A stretch of DNA of 64,000 bases from Saksenaea vasiformis B4078. Lineage: Eukaryota; Mucoromycota; Mucoromycetes; Mucorales; Saksenaeaceae. Position numbers and translations under genes: made by a program. Below the pieces are notes generated by a model, which was not told where the DNA came from, searched no databases, and saw only the letters and a program-made list of their open reading frames with translations. The stretch is from contig JNDT01002333.1 of the NCBI GenBank assembly GCA_000697055.1, positions 44,354 through 108,353 of the forward strand, written 5' to 3'. The stretch's first letter is position 1, and each line of letters opens with the position of its first letter. Of this stretch, positions 59,235 through 64,000 are shown one piece after another.

Positions 59235-59590
59235 GATTGAATGTCATGTTTACTTCAATATATATAAATTCTGCGCCTGTGGAGAGCAAAGTTTGCACCG
59301 AGAAAAGATTGAATATGCTGTCATTAGTACTGTACATGGTTTTACCAGAGGTTCATACTCTACCTACATCAGTTTGGTCCCTCAATGGACGCAAAATCCA
59401 TATAGAGTAGCATAAAAATACATTGCTTTAGCGATGAGACAAGCCCACCACCACAGCCAAGAATCTCCGAGACAGAAGTCTTGCAGGTTAAATGATGAAC
59501 AAAATCACATGAATGATCATGGATGTGCATTTCATCAAAAGTACATACCAGGATTTTTTTTTTTGAGAAACAGAGCCGAGGAAAAAAGGA
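59235..59590 (+). repeat. Dispersed repeat family, copy F
   Basis: Contains 'tctgcgcctgtggagagcaa', 'atatgctgtcattagtactg', 'cagtttggtccctcaatgga', 'acagccaagaatctccgaga', 'gcaggttaaatgatgaac' and 'acatgaatgatcatggatgt', ending 'aacagagccgaggaaaaaag'. The central part of the longer copies is missing. Confidence 0.65.
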
Positions 59591-62002
59591 AGGTTTTGCA
59601 TCTCTTTAAATACCCATCACACCTCGTTATCTAAAACGAATGTTACAGTTGGACGCTGGAACCGGTAGATCAGAACAATGAACCAATAAGAAGTAATAGA
59701 ATGCAGTTTGATGAATAAAGGTCTGCTTCGCATGCAATATTCAAGACTTCAGTACGTAGAAAGACTACAACCGACGTAACAAAATGATTTCGGAGTAGGA
59801 CTTTGGTTTGGAGCTTTGTCTATGAAATCACCAAAGATACGGTTAAGATGTCGTGATGTGTGAACGAGGTAGTTATATCGTTGACAAAAAGGTCGCATCC
59901 AACTGTATGGATTGCGTAGAGCCTATTGCTGGCGTCGAATGTCGTTACCTTTTGTCGTGTCTGAGATATAATCTATCGCTGTGTCAATATAATAGACATG
60001 ATCTCCGATCATATAAATACAGCCATAGCTAGTAATTAGTTCCTGGTCTACTTTTCTACCGAAATAAACGACACCCTTCAGTCTCACTGTACTTATCAGT
60101 TCCAGTCACGACATAACACCTTTGAGCTTGTGCCTTGGTCATTGCGAAATGTCACCACGTCCTGAGCAATGTTACGATTCACGCTATCTTCAGGGCCTGA
60201 AACTTGGCCTCTAGTTGCTTTTGCAGATGGGGTTGCCGGTTTGTTATGGAAGATAGCATCGGTAATTCCAGCAATAGGCGAAGCACTGCCACGTATGAAA
60301 TCCTTGCCACGGAATCTGGCATGCAACTTGAAGGGGATCCAAGGACTAGGACGTCCAGGCCAACTTTCAAAATACAGCTACAAAGGTCTCACGTAGCAGG
60401 AACACTAGGCCTCAATAAGAAACAGTTCCCAAAGCCCAGGAACAACATTCAGTCCTCCTTGAAGATGACGATTTACGTGGATACTGCATTTACTTTTCCA
60501 TATTTCAGATCGGGTGACGACTTTCTGTCTGCAACCCTTCCGGGTATCCGGCCGAGGTACAGGTGCGTCCACCGATATACAAGTTGGAGCGCCAATTGTA
60601 TACAGCCAACAGGGACTATTGCCATCGGTCTATCAGCTATTATGGACCATAACGCAATCAAGCATTACCACCGTTTATCATCTTTGCTGACGTATAAACT
60701 AAAATAAAAAAAACAAGCTACATAATTATAAAATCTGCTTCACGCCCGATCTTGAAACACGTGAAATATGTGGCCTAGTAGTCAATAAAATGGCAAGGTG
60801 AATATTTCAATAAGTTATTTTGCCAATCATCACGAGCTATATGAAGCTGACAATCCTTCAAGTAACCGGAGCGACATTTTCAAAGGCACAGATCGTAAGG
60901 AAGTTGGCTAGGCATCGCCCAAAGGGAGTTTTGCCTTATGCAAGATAGTAAGCCAACAATGTCCAACTGGAGATGCAGACACCTATGAACATATCCAGAG
61001 TGATCTAGAACTATTACGAACGCTTTATCTTCTTTGTCAAAACGTCAAAATTGCTTTTCGCAACAATAACTTTGGGCCAGAAGAATTCCAAACCTTCATT
61101 ACATCTTTCTGTTTATCAATCTGTTCACCAAATTCCCCAATGCGCACTTTCGAGTTCAAGCAAGTTTGTATGGATGTTACTTGAAAGAAGGTTATATATG
61201 AATGATACAACGAAAGAGTCCAGAAAAATGGTCGTATAGATAACGTACTCGCTATTTACTCCACTGTGCACATGAATATGATTTGTAAAGCGGATCGAGG
61301 ACGCGATTCTTGAAGAGCCTGTTTCAGAAGGTTGCAGATACCATGCGTTCCAGAAACGGTATCATCCCGATTGTTGCGCAGTTGAACTCAATCATATTTC
61401 TGCGGTCTCATCCTTATTCTCCAACTGTAAAACTACTTGAACGTAGGCTCATACCTACTTAATACTATTATAAATCACATTAGGACAGTAGGATGTCTAC
61501 CACTGCATACGTATTGTCACTTCCACTGTAATGGTCTATCTTGTCCCTTAGATCATACATGCGGTCACTTCGCAATTGTTCATGTACAACTGTGCCGTAG
61601 TAAGTATCAGCAGGAAATAAGGCAACCGTCGTGTCTATCAGTGTACTGTTGAAGATATAAAATAAACCGCTGATACAAAACGATTGCCACAAATGCAATA
61701 GTAAATACGCGCCTGGTAGTAATCCGAAAATTCTGTACTGTAATTAAGCCAGAGGCTAGTTATTAGAGTTATATAGGTAGATTCCCTGGCGCCTTGACTG
61801 TCACGCGGTCTTTGGATCAATTGCATGTTATTACTAGAACATTGTTCGAAAGAAACACTTCATCTGGTTTTACACCAAACATCGATCGTTTTATTTATTA
61901 TTAGGGCCTATGTGTACGTAAAGTTTATGTGGTAAGGAAGAGGACATTAATTTTAGACTGCATAGCAGAAAGAGAGTAACCCGTGGAACGATGTGGAAAT
62001 GA
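59591..62002. other. Intergenic region, no supported gene
   Basis: Frames of 60-170 codons exist (60204-60707 plus, 60096-60326 minus, 61437-61652 plus) without recognised domains or consistent splice joins. Confidence 0.4.
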
Positions 62003-62278
62003 TTATTCCTTCTGACCGATGATAGCGCAGGATGGCTTAGGTTCGTCAGTCTTGACATTACCAAGCAACTTGATGCACAAATCGTACTTGCAAGTATCAA
62101 GGGCCTTGCCACTGGTAAGTCTGTTACAGACACCCTTGCAAACGCGGCACTGGTTGGGAGTCTTGATCGCAGAGAAGCCAATCTGATCCAGCACAGAAGA
62201 GATGGTATCGACAGGAAGGGCCTGGACCTGGACGCCAGCAGCAATGAAGAACAAAGAGGCGAGAATTGCGAATTTCAT
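62003..62278 (-). CDS. Small secreted Cys-rich protein, 91 residues
   Basis: Uninterrupted frame. MKFAILASLFFIAAGVQVQA is a clear signal peptide. The mature ~70 residues start about LPVDTISSVLDQIGF and carry six cysteines: 'NQCRVCKGVCNRLTSG', 'DTCKYDLCIKLL' and 'KPSCAIIG'. Six Cys suggest three disulfides. No family recognised. Size and pattern are like fungal secreted small proteins that act extracellularly; function is not known. The upstream in-frame extension to 62422 would bury the signal peptide, so 62278 is preferred. Confidence 0.65.
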   Translation of the reverse strand: MKFAILASLFFIAAGVQVQALPVDTISSVLDQIGFSAIKTPNQCRVCKGVCNRLTSGKALDTCKYDLCIKLLGNVKTDEPKPSCAIIGQKE

Positions 62279-63574
62279 GATGTGAGTGAAGATTGCTTGA
62301 TATGTAGTTTGACAATCGCCAAACGATCCAATGTATTTATATAGGCATATAAAAAAAGCTATTAGAATGCCGCCAAATAAGCTTTGCTTCCCTGAAGATG
62401 GTAGATCAGAGCGGTAATGCAAATGTCATAACTGGACCAAGTCAGTCAATGTCACACGTGCATTCCCCATAAGTATTTCGATAAGGTTTTTTCCCTTTTT
62501 CTTCCCAAGAATATATGACAGTGTGTGAGAAAAAAAAATAATAAGTATATTAGCTGGGTCCCATTCGGATAGGAAGCGCCGACAATGGCGACCAGCAATA
62601 GTCATTTATGTCAAGTGTCTGATTGGATACAGCAGCTGCAGAAAATTCTTCTCCGCCTGCTGTGATCCATGAGGCGATCAAGGGTCGTTTAGCTTTTGCC
62701 ATATACAGTTCAGGTAGGGCGGCAACGATTCCGTTACCACGCGCATCCATATCTCGAAGGGGAACCGCTCACAAAATGTTATATTCGGAACTCCTGATAT
62801 TTCGTAGTTTTATGACGCGACATCTTTGCATAGTTAAATCACGTAAAAGTGTCAAAGCGAGTAATGTCTTCCATGCCTAAACCACTCCTCCAAAGAATAA
62901 TTGCTTGTGCAGCTTATCGCAATGCCGTAGCATATTGACCAAATGTAGAAAGGTACCAAAACTTATGAGACTTGATCTTGCGATCAAACTCTTATTTTTA
63001 ATACCGACAATGTCTACGGTAAAATTGAAAAACCAAAACGCATTTATGAATCTATTCACTTGGAAATTGCTTTGACAGACTATGCACAAGTAACACCGAG
63101 ATCGGTTGACAAGCAAAAACGACGACCGAGCTAGTAGTTATTCGGATGCTGAGACTGAAATGTGGGAGGGATTCCGTCTACAGATAGATCATGCAGGATC
63201 CCTTCAATGCGATATTTCGGGAAGCATTCACACCCCAATTCATCGTGTTACGACTTGATAAGACTAGTGCAGCTAGGATGCACACACTAGAAAGGTCACG
63301 TACACCGTCTAATTCGTCCATCGTTTCCTCTACCGCGAAAACGATTAGGTGGTCGATATTTCTGTATCGGTAATTTACATCTGCTTGGTATATACTAGCG
63401 GTAACATGTTAAGACTTTCTCGTTCGTCAAACAAGCGTACCATATATGTGAAGTCGGATAAGACTGTTCACCACTACGGAGTTGGTGTCGACAACATACG
63501 AGACTCCTCGCTCTTAACATCAACACCTAGCTGAATTACCAACCATAGACTGGTTGTACTTACCCAGATATATA
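62279..63574. other. Intergenic region
   Basis: Short open frames only, for example 62550-62750 minus (MDARGNGIVAALPELYMAKA) and 62877-63116 minus, neither recognised nor joined by a convincing intron. Confidence 0.4.
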
Positions 63575-64000
63575 CACTCCCCTAAAAAAAGTCTGTAGAC
63601 GGTTTGTAAACTCCGCTGTTCCTAGCCAACTGGCTTGAACCTTTTTTTGATTCTTATACTTCCTTTTCTTTGTAAACACTTATTATGACGCTTCAGGATA
63701 TTAGCAACACTATTAGAAAGCCTAACTCTGAGTTTTCAGAGCAAGAGCACTCCATCATGTATGGCATGAGGCTGTCTGGAATGTCGTACGGTGAAATCGC
63801 GAAGTTAAGAGGTGTCGGAAAATCAACAGTTCATCGTATTATAAAAAACATCGAGTCAACTGGTTCTTCTTCTTCAAAACGGAGGGAAGGAAGACCAAGG
63901 AAGATAACAGAAAGAACGAAGCGTATGCTAGAGCGCGATTTCAGAAACGATCCGCGTGCACCAGTAAAGGCCCATTTTGATTCATTCCGAGAGACATGCA
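63575..64000 (+). mobile_element. Left end of a Tc1/mariner transposon, cut by window edge
   Basis: The likely terminus 'CACTCCCCTAAAAAAAGTCT' begins at 63575 directly after a TA dinucleotide (63573-63574), as expected for a Tc1/mariner insertion. The transposase gene starts 110 bp further in. The right end is outside the window, so the inverted repeat pair cannot be confirmed. Confidence 0.7.
63685..64000 (+). CDS. Tc1/mariner transposase, N-terminal part
   Basis: ATG 63685 opens an uninterrupted frame to the window edge, 105 codons. MTLQDISNTIRKPNSEFSE leads into a helix-turn-helix: 'HSIMYGMRLSGMSYGEIA', 'KLRGVGKSTVHRIIKNIE'. A basic linker 'KRREGRPRKITERTK' follows, then a second helical segment 'RMLERDFRNDPRAPVKA'. 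This is the paired-like DNA-binding half of Tc1 transposases; the GRPR-like motif is typical. The DDE domain lies beyond the edge, so activity cannot be judged. Confidence 0.85.
   Translation, partial: MTLQDISNTIRKPNSEFSEQEHSIMYGMRLSGMSYGEIAKLRGVGKSTVHRIIKNIESTGSSSSKRREGRPRKITERTKRMLERDFRNDPRAPVKAHFDSFRETC

Noticed and set aside
60204..60707. 167-codon plus frame
   Set aside because: No recognisable domain, and overlapping frames on the other strand look equally plausible; no support for either.
1..64000. tRNA, rRNA, CRISPR or bacterial-type operon features
   Set aside because: I scanned by eye for tRNA B-box and cloverleaf patterns and for regularly spaced repeats and saw none; the CRISPR-like spacing at 39086-39340 is a simple tandem repeat.

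Overview
The window looks like a piece of a filamentous fungal chromosome, most likely an early-diverging fungus of the Mucoromycota (Mucorales-like). The gene density is low. Most genes carry several short GT-AG introns of about 45 to 100 nt. Intergenic DNA is AT-rich with long homopurine and homopyrimidine runs. The proteins carry long poly-Gln, poly-Asn and Glu tracts, and the intergenic space holds several kinds of mobile DNA. I could not fix genus or species from sequence alone.

Region by region: (1) 1-23 kb is mostly minus-strand housekeeping and regulatory genes. These are an AzgA-type purine permease cut by the left edge, an F-box/leucine-rich-repeat protein with a very long low-complexity tail, an importin-7/8 (Nmd5/Sxm1-like) karyopherin, a protein with an integrase-type H2C2 zinc-binding domain resembling the NOL4-like family, and a Rap/Ran-GAP domain protein. 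(2) 23-27.5 kb is largely featureless. (3) 27.5-38.1 kb has plus-strand genes: PP2A B56 regulatory subunit, the NatB auxiliary subunit NAA25/Mdm20 (with two apparent GC-AG introns) and a tail-anchored cytochrome b5. (4) 36.5-51 kb is rich in fragments of one dispersed, apparently non-coding repeat family present in both orientations. It also has a 405-bp MITE-like element with terminal inverted repeats and a TAG duplication, a zinc-knuckle gene remnant, a small basic hypothetical protein and a secreted double-psi beta-barrel protein. (5) 47-54 kb has a KIX-type Mediator subunit 15 with a striking Gln-Ala repeat and a cytosolic L-asparaginase with ankyrin repeats, both on the minus strand. (6) 54.9-57.2 kb has an apparently intact Crypton-type tyrosine recombinase gene with a GCR1_C-like C-terminal domain. 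It is followed by satellites, a long palindrome and a TGTGACC-rich block. (7) The right end has a small Cys-rich secreted protein and the left end of a Tc1/mariner transposon cut by the window edge.

There is no operon logic here; the genes are independent eukaryotic units. The genes cover purine uptake, nuclear import, protein N-terminal acetylation, phosphatase targeting, small-GTPase control, transcriptional mediation and asparagine catabolism. Gene models were built by hand from reading frames, splice consensus and recalled family similarity. Where exon lengths could be summed they keep frame (F-box, importin, RapGAP, H2C2 protein, Med15, asparaginase, Crypton, cytochrome b5 and the beta-barrel protein).

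The most interesting items are the Crypton, the dispersed repeat family, the MITE, the H2C2 integrase-like regulator, and the paired GC-AG introns of NAA25. I see no clear evidence of a wholly undescribed multi-gene system.
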